Part shown: piece by piece, positions 40,567-50,588 of the stretch | Numbering within the stretch: the stretch's first letter is position 1 | Layout of the letters: every line of letters starts with the position of its first letter | Source of the DNA: JAIBJN01 sp963838795 | GTDB lineage: Bacteria > Actinomycetota > Thermoleophilia > Gaiellales > Gaiellaceae | Direction of reading: 5' to 3' | NCBI GenBank assembly: GCA_963838795.1 | Contig: CAWISL010000007.1 | Span: 301,560 to 365,559, forward strand | Length of the DNA stretch: 64,000 nucleotides | Position numbers and translations under genes: made by a program | The notes under the pieces: model-generated | Told to the model about the DNA's origin: nothing | Seen by the model: the letters and a program-made list of their open reading frames with translations, nothing else | Databases searched by the model: none

Positions 40567-42842
40567 GCGCTGGGTCCGGCCGCCGCCGCCGCCGCCCAGA
40601 CTCGCTCGGGCGTCATCGGCAGCTCCTTGACCCGGGCGCCGAGGACGCGGGCGATGGCGTTTGCGATCGCGCCCGGAGTCGGCACGGTGGGCGGCTCGCC
40701 GACTCCCTTGGACCCCTTCGGGCCGCCGTTTTGGGCGGGCGTCTCGATCCACTCGACGTCGATGCGTGGGGCGTCGGCGGCGGTCACGAGCTTGTAGTCG
40801 AGAAGATGCGGATTGCGCTGGCGTCCGTCGGCGTCGAGCTGGGAGGCCTCGAGGAGGGCCTGTCCGATCCCCATGACGACGCCTCCGAACACCTGCCCGG
40901 TGGCGCCGAGGCGGTTCACGATCGTGCCCGAGTCATGCACGGCCGCGACCTGGAGGACGCGCACGACGCCGGTCTCCCGGTCGACCTTGACCCGCGCGGC
41001 GTGGGTGAAGACCTGCGGCTCCAGGAACGATTCCATGCCGAGCCGCCCGAGACAGCCCTCGACGTGGCAGGGCGGGTTCTCGGGCACCGGGCCGGAGCCC
41101 TTGCCGATGAGCTGCTCGCCGGAGCCGGCGAGCTCGGAGATCTCCACCGCCTTCGACGGCGAGCCGACGACGCGCACCTGCCCGTCGGCGAGCTCGAGAT
41201 CCTCGCGGGCGACCTCGAGCTTCTCCGCGGCGAGGTCGAGCAGCTTGTCGCGCACCTCGCCGGCGGCCGCGACGACGGCGCGCCCGTTGTTCATCGTCGT
41301 CTGCGAGCCCGACGAGCCTGCGTCGAAGGGCGCGGCATCCGTGTCCTGGTAGAGGATCGAGAAGTCCGACGGCTGCATGCCGAGCACGTCGGCGACCAGG
41401 AGCGGGAGGGCCATCACGGCCCCGCTGCCGTTCTCCTGGGCCCCGGTGACGATCGTGCCCGACCCGTCGCCGTTCAGCTTCAGGTAGGCGCCGGAGGGGT
41501 TCCCGAAGGACGGCCACCAGCCGCAGGAGACTCCGATCGCCTCGTCCTCGGGGAGGTCGCCGTCGGGCGCGATCATCTCCACGGCCCGCTCGAGCGTCTC
41601 CTTCATCGCGATCGGCCCGAAGACCTGCTGCGTCGGCCCCTTGTCGCCCTCGGCGATCAGGGTGCGGCTGCGCAGCTCGACGGGATCGAGCGCGAGCGCC
41701 GCGGCCAGCTCGTCCATGTGCTGCTCGACCGCCCAGCAGACTTGGGGCGCGGTCGGCGCGCGGATCGAGCCCGAGGGCTGGTTGTTCGTGTAGACGAGCC
41801 TGGACTCGACGCCCACGTTCTCGATCACGTACGGGCCGCAGGCGTGCATGGCCGCGAGCTGCGCGAAGAAGCCGCCCTCGCCGCAGTAGGCGCCGCCGTC
41901 GAGGACGAGCCGGCCGCGGCGGGCAACGAGCGTCCCGTCCTCGCGTGCGCCGGTCTCCAGCTCGATCACCATCCCCTCGCGCCGGTGGTCGGGCGCGATG
42001 AACTCCTCCTCGCGGGAGAAGACGAGCTTCACCGGCCGTCCCGCGGCGCGCGCGAGCGCGGCGACGTGCGCCTCGTAGTGGAAGTCGCACTTGGAGCCGA
42101 AGCCACCGCCGAGGAGCGGAACGACGATGCGCACGTGGGACTGCGGGATCTGGAGGACGTGCGCGACGCCGGCCCGGGCAGCGTAGGGAACCTGCGTCGA
42201 GCTCCAGACGGTGACGCGGTCGCCCTCCCACTGGGCCAGGAGCGCGCGCGGCTCGATCGGCGCCCCCTGCGAGGAGTCGGTCACGTAGCGGCCCTTGACG
42301 ACGACGTCGGCCGTCGCCATCGCAGCTTCGGCGTCGCCCTTCACGACCGTCGAGTAGCCGAGGACGTTGCCGTTGCGCCCGAGCTCCTCGTCGGCCTCGT
42401 AGGACTCCCAGTCCTCGTGGATCAGCGGCGCATCCTCCGCGAGCGCGGCCTCGATGTCGCTGACGGCCGGCAGCGGCTCGTACTCGACCTCGATTGCAGC
42501 GGCGGCCTCGGCGGCAATCTCAGGAGTCAGGGCGGCGACCGCCGCGACGACGTCGCCCTCGAAGCGCACCCGCTCCTTGGCGAACAGGCGGCGATCCTGG
42601 GCGAGGTCGCCGTAGAGCACGTCCGGCACGTCCTCGTGGGTGACGACGGCGAGCACGCCCGGCATCGCGCGGGCGCGGCCGGCGTCGATCGAGACGATGC
42701 GGGCGTGCGTGTGGTCGGCGTAGCGGAGCTTCGCGTGGAGCTGGCCCGTCAGGTTGAGATCGGCCGTGTAGCGGCCGGAGCCGGTGACCTTCTCCTTCCC
42801 GTCCGGTCGGAGGAACGTGCTCGGCGCAGTCTGGACGCTCAT
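40563..42842 (-). CDS. molybdenum hydroxylase large (molybdopterin) subunit
   Basis: 759 aa. Ald_Xan_dh_C N-terminal domain (VTGSGRYTADLNLTGQLHAK), then the molybdopterin domain with LLGGGFGSKCDFHYEAH and the catalytic Glu segment KGVGEPPTVPTPGAIANAI. The active-site loop reads SGSIRAPTAPQ, not the CO dehydrogenase AYxCSFR, so a xanthine-, aldehyde- or nicotinate-type hydroxylase is indicated rather than form I CODH. The substrate is not deducible from neighbours. The ATG at 42842 is preferred over the in-frame start 36 bp upstream. Confidence 0.92.
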   Translation of the reverse strand: MSVQTAPSTFLRPDGKEKVTGSGRYTADLNLTGQLHAKLRYADHTHARIVSIDAGRARAMPGVLAVVTHEDVPDVLYGDLAQDRRLFAKERVRFEGDVVAAVAALTPEIAAEAAAAIEVEYEPLPAVSDIEAALAEDAPLIHEDWESYEADEELGRNGNVLGYSTVVKGDAEAAMATADVVVKGRYVTDSSQGAPIEPRALLAQWEGDRVTVWSSTQVPYAARAGVAHVLQIPQSHVRIVVPLLGGGFGSKCDFHYEAHVAALARAAGRPVKLVFSREEEFIAPDHRREGMVIELETGAREDGTLVARRGRLVLDGGAYCGEGGFFAQLAAMHACGPYVIENVGVESRLVYTNNQPSGSIRAPTAPQVCWAVEQHMDELAAALALDPVELRSRTLIAEGDKGPTQQVFGPIAMKETLERAVEMIAPDGDLPEDEAIGVSCGWWPSFGNPSGAYLKLNGDGSGTIVTGAQENGSGAVMALPLLVADVLGMQPSDFSILYQDTDAAPFDAGSSGSQTTMNNGRAVVAAAGEVRDKLLDLAAEKLEVAREDLELADGQVRVVGSPSKAVEISELAGSGEQLIGKGSGPVPENPPCHVEGCLGRLGMESFLEPQVFTHAARVKVDRETGVVRVLQVAAVHDSGTIVNRLGATGQVFGGVVMGIGQALLEASQLDADGRQRNPHLLDYKLVTAADAPRIDVEWIETPAQNGGPKGSKGVGEPPTVPTPGAIANAIARVLGARVKELPMTPERVWAAAAAAGPSA

Positions 42843-42896
42843 GACTGCGGAGAATAAACCGTTCACGAGCCTGCACAACGAGTCGACGGCTCCGTT

Positions 42897-42902
42897 TAGG
42901 GT
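42897..42902 (+). promoter_or_regulatory. -10-like hexamer TAGGGT before the DUF4239-like gene
   Basis: TAGGGT lies 11 bases before ATG 42914; no ribosome site. It is in the 71-bp divergent region with the molybdenum hydroxylase operon. Confidence 0.35.
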
Positions 42903-42913
42903 TGCAGTCGGCC

Positions 42914-43741
42914 ATGAACCTGCTCTGGGGATTCCTGATCACCGCCGGGGCGACCGCGCTCGCCGTCACGGTGATGCTGCTCGTCCGCAGGCGGGCGCCC
43001 GAGGGCAGCTACTTCCAGGACGGAGATCGGGCGTCCGGCGTCTTCGGCGTGCTCGCGACCGGCTTCTCGGTCCTGCTCGGCTTCATCATCTTCCTCACGT
43101 TCACGAGCTACGACCAGTCGCGGACCGGCGCCGAGGCTGAGGCGCTAGCGGTGATCCAGCAGGTCGAGACCGCCCAGTTCTTCCCGGCGTCGACCGTCGG
43201 CGATCTGACGGGTGAGCTCGTCTGCTACGGACGCCTCGTCGCGAACGGCGAGTGGGAGCGCATGGAGGCCGGGACTCTGGGCGATGCGCTCAATCCGTGG
43301 GGAGTCGCGATGTTCGAGACCCTGGAGGGGATCGAGCCGACCAGCGCGAGCGAGCAGTCGGCGTACGACAAGTGGCTCGACCAGACGTCGGCCCGGGAGG
43401 AGGCGCGCCTCGACAGGGTCCACGGGGCGGTGGGCGTGATCCCGACGCCGCTCTGGATCGTCCTCTTCTTCATCTCCATCGTCATCTTCGTGTACATGCT
43501 CTTCTTCGCGGACAGCGGCGAGGGCGCCGTGACGCAGGGCGTCCTCATGGGATCGGTCACGTCGGTGATCGTGCTGATGCTGCTCCTCCTCAGCTTCCTC
43601 GACAACCCGTTCCATTCCGATGTCGGCGGCCTCCGCCCGGTTGCCATGGAGCGAACGCTCCGCATCGTGGACGAGGCGCTCGACGCGATCGATGCCGACG
43701 TTCGGATTCCATGCGACGCCGAGGGGAATCCCTCTGAGTAG
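42914..43741 (+). CDS. DUF4239-like (bestrophin-like) membrane protein
   Basis: 275 aa. Two N-terminal helices (NLLWGFLITAGATALAVTVM and GVFGVLATGFSVLLGFIIFL), the characteristic FTSYDQSRTGAEAEALAVIQ segment, a soluble helical region, then two C-terminal helices (PLWIVLFFISIVIFVYMLFF and GVLMGSVTSVIVLMLLLLSF). This is the layout of DUF4239 proteins, proposed to be related to bestrophin-type channels; the function is unknown. Overlaps the next membrane-protein gene by about 50 bp if that starts at 43692, suggesting a two-component membrane complex. Confidence 0.78.
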   Translation: MNLLWGFLITAGATALAVTVMLLVRRRAPEGSYFQDGDRASGVFGVLATGFSVLLGFIIFLTFTSYDQSRTGAEAEALAVIQQVETAQFFPASTVGDLTGELVCYGRLVANGEWERMEAGTLGDALNPWGVAMFETLEGIEPTSASEQSAYDKWLDQTSAREEARLDRVHGAVGVIPTPLWIVLFFISIVIFVYMLFFADSGEGAVTQGVLMGSVTSVIVLMLLLLSFLDNPFHSDVGGLRPVAMERTLRIVDEALDAIDADVRIPCDAEGNPSE

Positions 43742-44372
43742 CGCCGGCAAAGAGAGCATCGACCGAGTCGAGACGTTGGCGGCTGTGATTCTGGCTCTCG
43801 CGACCGTCGGCACGGCGTGGAGCGGCTACCAGGCGAGCCGGTGGAACGGCGAGCAGGCGAAGGCGTTCAGCCGGGCCAACGCCGCGCGCATCGAGTCGAC
43901 CGCCGCAGCCGACCTCGCGAACGCCCAGACGCAGATCGACGTGGCGACCTTCACCCAATGGGTGGACGCCTACGCCCAGGAGCAGACGGAGCTCGCCGAC
44001 TTCTACTTCAAGCGCTTCCGCTCCGAGTTCAAGCCGGCAATGGACACGTGGATCGCCTCGAGGCCGCTCGAGAACGCAGACGCCCCTCTAACCCCCTTCG
44101 TCATGCCGGAGTACAAGCTGGCCGCGCGGCAGAAGGCGCAGCAGCTGCAGGTGGAGGCGGACGCGTTGTCCGCCCAGGCCAGGGCGAACGTGCAGCGGGC
44201 GACCAACTACGTGCTCGCGGTCGTCCTCTTCGCCACCGCCCTGTTCTTCGCCGGCATGGGTGCACGGTTTCGGACCGAGCGGCTTCGCGTGGTGCTGCTC
44301 TCCTTCGGGGTCGTCGTCCTCGTCGGCACGGTCATCTGGCTCGCGACGTTCCCCGTCAGCATCTCCGTGTGA
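43692..44372 (+). CDS. membrane protein of unknown function paired with DUF4239-like gene
   Basis: About 226 aa. One helix near the N-terminus (LAAVILALATVGTAWSGYQA), a long alpha-helical soluble section rich in Ala/Gln (NAAARIESTAAADLANAQTQ-like), and two C-terminal helices (YVLAVVLFATALFFAGMG and VVLLSFGVVVLVGTVIWLAT). The start is unclear: ATG 43692 lies inside the previous gene, while a CTG at 43734 would follow GAGGGG. Function unknown; tight coupling with the preceding gene argues for a shared complex. Confidence 0.65.
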   Translation: MPTFGFHATPRGIPLSSAGKESIDRVETLAAVILALATVGTAWSGYQASRWNGEQAKAFSRANAARIESTAAADLANAQTQIDVATFTQWVDAYAQEQTELADFYFKRFRSEFKPAMDTWIASRPLENADAPLTPFVMPEYKLAARQKAQQLQVEADALSAQARANVQRATNYVLAVVLFATALFFAGMGARFRTERLRVVLLSFGVVVLVGTVIWLATFPVSISV

Positions 44373-44418
44373 CCGGTCACAGTGGCGCTGATGCGCGTCC
44401 TCCAACGATGATCGCCTC

Positions 44419-45045
44419 GTGAAACTGCGACACGCCGCCCTCGCGGCGGCAGCCCTCGGTGCCCTCTATGTCCGTTTTCTCCGGACGCCAGTCCTGACCT
44501 GGGGAGCGACGGACGAGGAGGCGGCTGCTCGGCTGCCGGGCGACGAGCTGCTCGAGGAAGCCGACGGAGTCGCGACGCGCGCCGTCGGGATCGACGCGCC
44601 CCCCGCCGCGGTCTGGCCCTGGATCGCGCAGATCGGCCCTTCGCCCCGCGGTGGGGCCTACACCTACGACTGGATCGAGAACCTGCTCGGCCTCGACATG
44701 CACAGCGTCGATCGCATCCTGCCCGATTTCCAGCACCCCCAGCTCGGGGACACGATCGGCTACGGCTCGAATCGGATGCGGCTCGAGCGGGTCGAGCCGG
44801 AGCACGTGCTCGCGTGGCGCTCCGACGACGGCAACTGGGTGTGGACGTTCGTGCTCGAGTCCCGCGACGGCTCGACGCGGGTGATCAGCCGCAACCGCTT
44901 TCGACTCCCGACTCTCGCCGCTCGTCTCGGGATGGTCCCGATGGAGCCGGCCTCGCTCCTCATGGAGCGGAAGATGCTCCTGGGGATCAAGCAGCGGGCC
45001 GAGCGCCTCCTCGAACGTCGCCCCGACGCCCAGCGCGCCGGCTAG
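44419..45045 (+). CDS. SRPBCC (START-like) family protein
   Basis: 208 aa. N-terminal hydrophobic segment (HAALAAAALGALYVRFL), then a helix-grip fold: TRAVGIDAPPAAVWPWIAQI, GGAYTYDWIENLLGLD, LGDTIGYGSNRMRLERVEP, VWTFVLESRDGSTRVISRNR. Proteins of this kind bind lipids or polyketide-like ligands or act as small hydrolases; no substrate is visible. The GTG start is 46 bp after the preceding gene. Convergent with the PfkB gene, overlapping its end by 4 bp. Confidence 0.8.
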   Translation: MKLRHAALAAAALGALYVRFLRTPVLTWGATDEEAAARLPGDELLEEADGVATRAVGIDAPPAAVWPWIAQIGPSPRGGAYTYDWIENLLGLDMHSVDRILPDFQHPQLGDTIGYGSNRMRLERVEPEHVLAWRSDDGNWVWTFVLESRDGSTRVISRNRFRLPTLAARLGMVPMEPASLLMERKMLLGIKQRAERLLERRPDAQRAG

Positions 45046-45976
45046 CCTCCGTCGGCGAGGCCAGCGAGGGCGAGCGCCTCCTCGAGGCCCCGCACCCCTT
45101 CGACCGCGCCGACAGCCGTCGTGGCGAGCGCTCCGACCGCGTTCGCGAAACGGGCCGAGCGTTCGAGCGGCCAGCCCGCGAGGCGGCCGTACAGGAGCCC
45201 GGCGACGAACGCGTCGCCGGCTCCCGTGCCGTCGACGGCAGCCACCGAGAGCGCGTCGAGGGCTCCCTCGAAGCCCTCCCCCGAGACGTAGCAGCCCGAG
45301 GCGCCGCACTTGAGCACGACCTCCCCGACGCCCCGCTCCCGGAGGCACGACGCGATCGCGGCCGGTTCCTCCTCGCCGCTGATCGCACGGCCTTCGGCCA
45401 AGCTCGGAGCGAACAGGTCGACGTGCGGCAGAACGGGAAGGACACGCTCCCAGCGCCCCGTCGCGTCCCAGACGGTGTCGAGGCTCGTCACGAGCCCGCG
45501 CGACCTCGCCTCGGCGAGCAGACGCGCTGCGGGCTCGCCGTCGAGCGCTTCCAGCACGAGCGCACCCGCGAAGTGGAGGCACCGTCCCGAGAAGCAGGAA
45601 CGCCGCGGTCGAGCTCGTCGGCCCGCAGGCTCGCGCTTGCGCCCGGGAGATGCAGGAACGTCCGCTCCCCGGAGGAGTCCACGAGCACGACGGTGCCCGA
45701 GGTCGCGACGGCCGGATCCACCAGGACGCCGTCACGGTCGACGCCGCGCTCGTCGAGGAGCGCGAGGAGGAAGGCGCCGAGGGCATCGTCGCCGACCTTG
45801 CCCGCGGCGCCCGAGGAGAGGCCGAGCCGGACGAGCGCGCTCGCCGTGTTGAGGGCGCACCCGCCTCCGTGGAGCGAGATCTCGTCGACGAGCGCGAGCG
45901 AGCCGCGCTCGGGCAGCTCCCCGACCGGGCGGGCGATGGCGTCGGCGACCAGGATTCCGAGACAGACGACATCCAT
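45042..45976 (-). CDS. PfkB-family carbohydrate kinase, frameshifted
   Basis: N-terminal half MDVVCLGILVADAIARPVGE, HGGGCALNTASALVRLGLSS, GKVGDDALGAFLLALLDERG fits ribokinase-type enzymes. The frame is lost near 45590 and resumes as FSGRCLHFAGALVLEALDGE, VVLKCGASGCYVSGEGFEGA, ending with the anion-hole signature VDGTGAGDAFVAGLLYGRLA (catalytic Asp). Corrected length ~311 aa. It phosphorylates a sugar or nucleoside with ATP. Divergent from the glycolate-oxidase-like operon. Confidence 0.82.
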
Positions 45977-46009
45977 GGCGGACGGATAACGTATCCCGGT
46001 GGGCTCGGC

Positions 46010-47458
46010 ATGAGGGTGCAGTTCGTCCGCGACGTCGAGGCTGCGATCGGCTCCGTCGGGCGTGATCACCGAGCCGGAGCAGCTTCGCACCTACGAGTGC
46101 GACGGGCTCACGGGCCACCGGGTCGTCCCCGGGCTGGTCGCCCTGCCGGCGAGCACGGGCGAGGTTCAGGCGGTCGTCCGCCTCTGCGCCCGCGACGGCA
46201 TCCCCTTCGTCGCCCGCGGAGCCGGAACGGGGCTCTCGGGCGGCGCGCTGCCCGTCGCCGAGGGGATCGTCATCTCGCTCGCGCGCATGGACCGCATCCT
46301 CGACGTCGACCTGGAGAGCGCGCGCGTCACCGTCGCAGCCGGGGGTCACGAACCTCGCCGTCACCGAGGCCGTCGCGCCGCACGGGTTCTTCTACGCGCC
46401 CGACCCGTCCAGCCAGCAGGTCTGCACGATCGGCGGCAACGTCGCCGAGAACTCGGGAGGCGCCCACTGCCTGAAGCACGGCTTCACCGTCAACCACGTG
46501 CTCGAGGCGGAGGTCGTCCTTCCGGACGGCGAGCTCGTGCAGGCTGCGCGCAGGGGATCCAGGGCCGGACCTGCTCGGCGCCTTCGTCGGCTCCGAGGGG
46601 ACGCTCGGTATCGCCACGGAGATCGTCGTCCGCGTGCTCCGCGCGCCCGGAGGCCGTACGCACGCTCCTCGCCGGCTTCGACTCGACCGACCAGGCCGGG
46701 ACGGCCGTGTCGGGGGTGATCGCGGCCGGCATCCTGCCGGCCGCGATCGAGATGATGGACCGGCTCACGATCGAGGCTGCGGAGGCGGCCGTGCACCCGG
46801 GCTACCCGAACGTCGCCGCCGTCCTCATCGTCGAGCTCGACGGGCTCGACGTCGCAGGTCGAGGACGATCTCGCGGCAGTCGAGGAGCATCTGCCTCGCG
46901 GCGGGCGCGGTCGAGATCCGGGTGGCGGCCGACGACGCCGAGCGCGCGCTCCTCTGGCTCGGCCGCAGGTCGGCGTTCGCGGCCATGGGCCGGGTGAGCC
47001 ACGACTACTACGTCCAGGACGGCGTCGTCCCGCGGACGCGCCTGCCCGAGGTGCTGCGCCGGATCGCGGAGCTCGAGCGGGAGCACGGGCTCCGGGTCGG
47101 CAACGTCTTCCATGCCGGCGACGGCAACCTGCACCCGCTCGTCCTCTACGACGCGCCGCGAGGAGGGCCAGGCCGAGCGGGCCCAGACGCTGGCCGAGGC
47201 CATCCTCGACGCCTGCATGGATGCCGGGAGGCTCGCTGACCGGCGAGCACGGGATCGGAGTCGACAAGGCCTGCGCGATGCCGAGCATGTTCGGCCCCGA
47301 CGACCTCGAGGCGATGGGCCGCCTCCGGCGCGGCTTCGACCCGGCGGGGCTGGCCAACCCGGGAAAGGTCTTCCCGACTCCGCGCCTATGCGGCGAGGTG
47401 CCGGGCCCGTACCGGGCACATCCCCTCGAGAAGAGCAGGACTTGCCGAGCGTCTTTGA
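46010..47458 (+). CDS. glcD: glycolate oxidase subunit GlcD-like FAD protein, multiple frameshifts
   Basis: Conserved pieces in three frames: MRVQFVRDVEAAIGSV; VITEPEQLRTYECDGLTGHR and VARGAGTGLSGGALPVAEGI (FAD-binding); YAPDPSSQQVCTIGGNVAEN-type GFFYAPDPSSQQVCTIGGN; SEGTLGIATEIVVRVL; VGNVFHAGDGNLHPLVLYDA (His-rich active site); SLTGEHGIGVDKACAMPSMF. Frame changes near 46060, 46345, 46555, 46645, 46855, 47155, 47225 and 47435. Corrected, it is a normal ~480-aa FAD oxidase that oxidises 2-hydroxy acids and feeds GlcE/GlcF. So many +1 shifts in a coherent operon point to sequence errors. Confidence 0.8.
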
Positions 47459-48378
47459 AGCCGAGCCTCTGTCGATCGCCCAGGCCGCCGAGATCCTCGG
47501 GCAGGCGGCGCGCGAAGGCCGGCGCGTCTCGATCGAGCGGGCGGGCGGCGAGCTCGTCGTCTCGACGCGCTATCTCAACCGGCTGCTCGAGCACGAGGCC
47601 GGCGACCTCACGGTCACCGTCGAGGCGGGCATCCGCCTCTCGGCGCTGAACGAGCGCCTGGCCGAGCACGGCCAGATGCTCGCGCTCGACCCGCCCGGCG
47701 ACCCGACGATCGGCGCGGCGATCGCGGGCGACCTCTTCGGCCCCCGCGCGTACCGGTACGGACGCGCGCGCGACCTCGTCCTCGGGGTGACGGTCGTTCT
47801 CGCCGACGGAACGATCGCCAACGCCGGCGGCAAGGTCGTCAAGAACGTCGCCGGCTACGACCTGGCCAAGCTCTTCTGTGGCTCGCACGGACGCCTGGGG
47901 CTGATCGCGCGGGCGAGCCTGCGCCTCCACCCGCGCCCCGAGGCGAGCCGCACGCTCGTCGTCCCCGTCGCCACGCCGGACGACGCGCAGACGCTCGTGC
48001 GACACGCTGATCCACTCGACGCTCGTGCCGAGCGCCGTCGATCTCGTCTGGAGCGAGGAGCGATCCGTCCTCGCCCTCCTCTTCGAAGGACGGCGAGGCG
48101 GCGACCTCGGATCAGCTCGACCGGGGCCGCGCTCTCCTCGGAGGAGACGAGGACGGCGACTGTCTGGGACGAGGTGGCCGCGCGCCAGCTCGGCTCGCGC
48201 TCGCGAGGAGCATTCGCCGCCGGCGAGCTCGGCGCCGCGCTCGCGGAGCTGCCCGAGGCGCTCGTACGGATCGGCGCCTACCTGCTTCGCCTACCTGCCC
48301 CAGCCGTACGAGCAGCCGTGGCCCGCGCTCGCCGAACGGGTGAGAGCGCAGTTCGACCCTGAGGGAATCTTCGCATGA
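47442..48378 (+). CDS. glcE: glycolate oxidase subunit GlcE-like FAD protein, frameshifted
   Basis: FAD-binding oxidase without the C-terminal active-site half, as in GlcE: LEHEAGDLTVTVEAGIRLSA, ALDPPGDPTIGAAIAGDLFG, IANAGGKVVKNVAGYDLAKL and HGRLGLIARASLRLHP. Frame changes near 48005, 48090, 48110 and 48290 lead through VDLVWSEERSVLALLFEG and AAGELGAALAELPEALVRIG to PYEQPWPALAERVRAQFDPE and the stop at 48376. The start is uncertain (TTG 47442 is used; it overlaps glcD). Overlaps glcF by 4 bp. Confidence 0.78.
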
Positions 48379-49637
48379 CCGAGATCGACCGCGAGCTCGT
48401 CAGCACCTGCGTTCACTGCGGCTTCTGCCTGCCGACGTGCCCGACGTGGGGTCTCTGGCGGGAGGAGATGGACTCCCCGCGCGGGCGCATCTACCTGATG
48501 GAAGGGCTCGCCGACGGCACGCTCCGCCTCAACCCGACGGTGGTCGAGCACTTCGACCGCTGCCTCGGCTGCATGGCGTGCGTCACCTCCTGCCCGTCCG
48601 GCGTCCTCTACGACCGCCTGATCGAGCAGACGCGCGCGACGATCGAGCAGGAGTACCGTCGCCCGCGCCGCGAGCGCGCTCTGCGATCCACCGTCCTGGC
48701 CGTCGTCGCGCACCCACGCCGGCTGCGCAAGGCGCTCAGGCTCGCGCCGGCCGGGCGCAGGTTGCCCCTCCCCGGGCTCCTGCGCCCGCTCGCCGACCTG
48801 GCGCCGCCCTGGCGCTCCGGAGCCGAGCCGCCCGAGCTGACCGAGCCCGTGGGCGAGCGGGTCGGCCGCGTGGGTCTCCTCACGGGCTGCGTGCAGCGCG
48901 TCCTCTTCGGCGACGTGAACGCCGCCACGGCCCGCGTCCTCGCGGCCTACGGCTTCGAGGTCGTCGCGCCACGGGCCCAGGGCTGTTGCGGCGCCCTGGC
49001 CGTGCACGCGGGGCGGCGTGACAAGGGCCTCGAGCACGCTCGGCGCACGATCGACGCGTTCGAGCAGGCGGGCGTCGACTTCGTCGTCTCCAACGCCGCC
49101 GGCTGCGGCTCGAACCTGAAGGACTACGCGCACCTGCTCGCGGACGATCCGGCCTACGCCGAGCGAGCGGCCGCCTTCTCCTCCCGGGCCCGCGACGTCT
49201 CGGAGCTCCTCGCCGGGCTCGAGCCGCGCGTCGAGCGGAAGCCGCTCGAGCTGCGCGTCGCGCTCCAGGACTCCTGCCACCTCGCCCACGCGCAGGGCGT
49301 GCGGGCCGAGCAGCGGGCCGTGCTTGCGGCGATTCCCGGGTCTCGACCTCGCCGAGCCCGAGCGATCAGGCGCTCTGCTGCGGAAGCGCCGGCATCTACA
49401 ACCTCGTGCAGCCCGAGGCCGCGCTCGAGCTGGGACGACGCAAGGCCGAGCGGGTGCTCGCCGTCGAGCCCGACGCCTATGCGGCCGCCAACCCCGGCTG
49501 CCTCGTCCAGGTGACGGCCGCGCTGCGCCGGGCCGGGCGCCCGCTTCCGGCCTTCCACCCGGTGGAGCTGGTCGATGCATCGCTCCGCGGCGTCGGCGGC
49601 CGGAGAGCTGCTCACGCGACGCGCGCCGCTGATCTGA
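48375..49637 (+). CDS. glcF: glycolate oxidase iron-sulfur subunit GlcF-like, frameshifted
   Basis: N-terminal ferredoxin domain with two [4Fe-4S] motifs, CVHCGFCLPTCPTWG and CLGCMACVTSCPSG, then two CCG (DUF224) modules: LLTGCVQRVLFGD with GCCGALAVHAGR, and LQDSCHLAHAQGVR with the second CCG recovered only after frame changes (LCGSAGIYNLVQPEAALELG). Shifts near 49335, 49370 and 49605; the last restores an end AGELLTRRAPLI at 49637. It carries electrons from GlcD/E toward the quinone pool. The transposase inverted repeat begins 8 bp after this stop. Confidence 0.82.
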
Positions 49638-49644
49638 CCCGAAA

Positions 49645-49674
49645 GGCCACGCCCTGGGGTCAGGTCTTGCATTG
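49645..49674 (+). repeat. left inverted repeat of the Y1 element
   Basis: 30 bp, matches the reverse complement of 50587-50616 at 29 of 30 positions. Confidence 0.85.
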
Positions 49675-49761
49675 CCACATTTCACCCGGAGCCGTGCCGG
49701 AAGCGTGAAGAATCTGTCCGCGCAGCCTGAGGTCGGGGCGCTCTCCTTCTAGCATCGTGCC

Positions 49762-50588
49762 GTGGCTCGGCCGCTGCGAATCTGCGTCCCCGGAGGCGTC
49801 TATCACGTCATCGCCCGCGGCAACGCGCGCGCGCTGATCTACCAGGACGACGCAGATCGGTTCCGGTTCCTACACGCACTCGCCCGTGTCGTCGACCGGT
49901 TCGGCTGGCTCTGCCACGCCTACTGCCTCATGGGAAACCACTACCACCTGGTCGTGGAGACCCCGAGCCCGAATCTGCCGACCGGGGTGCAGCAGCTCAA
50001 CGGGCCGTACGCGCAGGGGTTCAATTGGCGACATGGACGATGCGGGCATGTCTTTCAGGCGCGATATCGCTCGATCCTCGTCGAAAGGGACAGCCACCTG
50101 TTGGCGCTGTGCCGCTACGTCGTCCTCAACCCAGTCCGGGCCGGCCTGTGTCCCGACCCCGGCGACTACTTCTGGAGCAGCTACAGAGCCACGGCCGGAC
50201 GCGTGTCTGCGGAGCGCTTCCTCGTCACCGACTGGATCCTGGGCAACTTCGCGGCTACGAAAGATGCGGCCCAGGAGCGCTACCGCACCTTCGTCGCCGA
50301 GAGTGGTCGCGACGTTCTTGCACGGCTCGTGCGCGGCGAGCGTCTCGGCAGCTCCAACCTCCTCAAGGAGCGCTTCGGCCACGATCCACCGCTCGCCGAG
50401 ATCCCGCGTGCGCAGATCGAGCCGCTCCCGCCGAGGCTCGCGGAGATCTTCGCCGGCGACGCCATGCGCCCGTCTCGATCGCCTACCGGCGCCACGGGTA
50501 CACGTTGCGAGCGATTGCGGAGCACCTCGGCTGCCACTACTCGACCGTGAGCAGGCGGCTGCGACGGGAGGAGAAGGCGGATGCGTGA
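49762..50588 (+). CDS. REP-associated tyrosine transposase (Y1_Tnp), frameshifted near the 3' end
   Basis: MARPLRICVPGGVYHVIARG is the family's standard start. The HUH motif is HYH in CLMGNHYHLVVETPSPNLPT, and the nucleophile Tyr is in LALCRYVVLNPVRAGLCPDP, a RAYT hallmark. Near 50472 the frame shifts by one; the true C-terminus continues as HAPVSIAYRRHGYTLRAIAE, HLGCHYSTVSRRLRREEKAD, an HTH found in one RAYT group, with the stop at 50588 overlapping the right repeat. GTG 49762 follows TAGCAT by 6 bases (leaderless-like). It makes single-strand transposition or REP mobilisation possible if the frameshift is only a sequence error. Confidence 0.88.

Noticed and set aside
40563..42842. CO dehydrogenase large subunit (coxL)
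   Set aside because: The active loop lacks the AYxCSFR motif of form I CODH, so a generic molybdenum hydroxylase is called.
40731..42857. 708-codon plus-strand open frame opposite the molybdenum hydroxylase
   Set aside because: Shadow of the opposite gene; composition is low-complexity Arg/Glu/Leu/Val with no motif.
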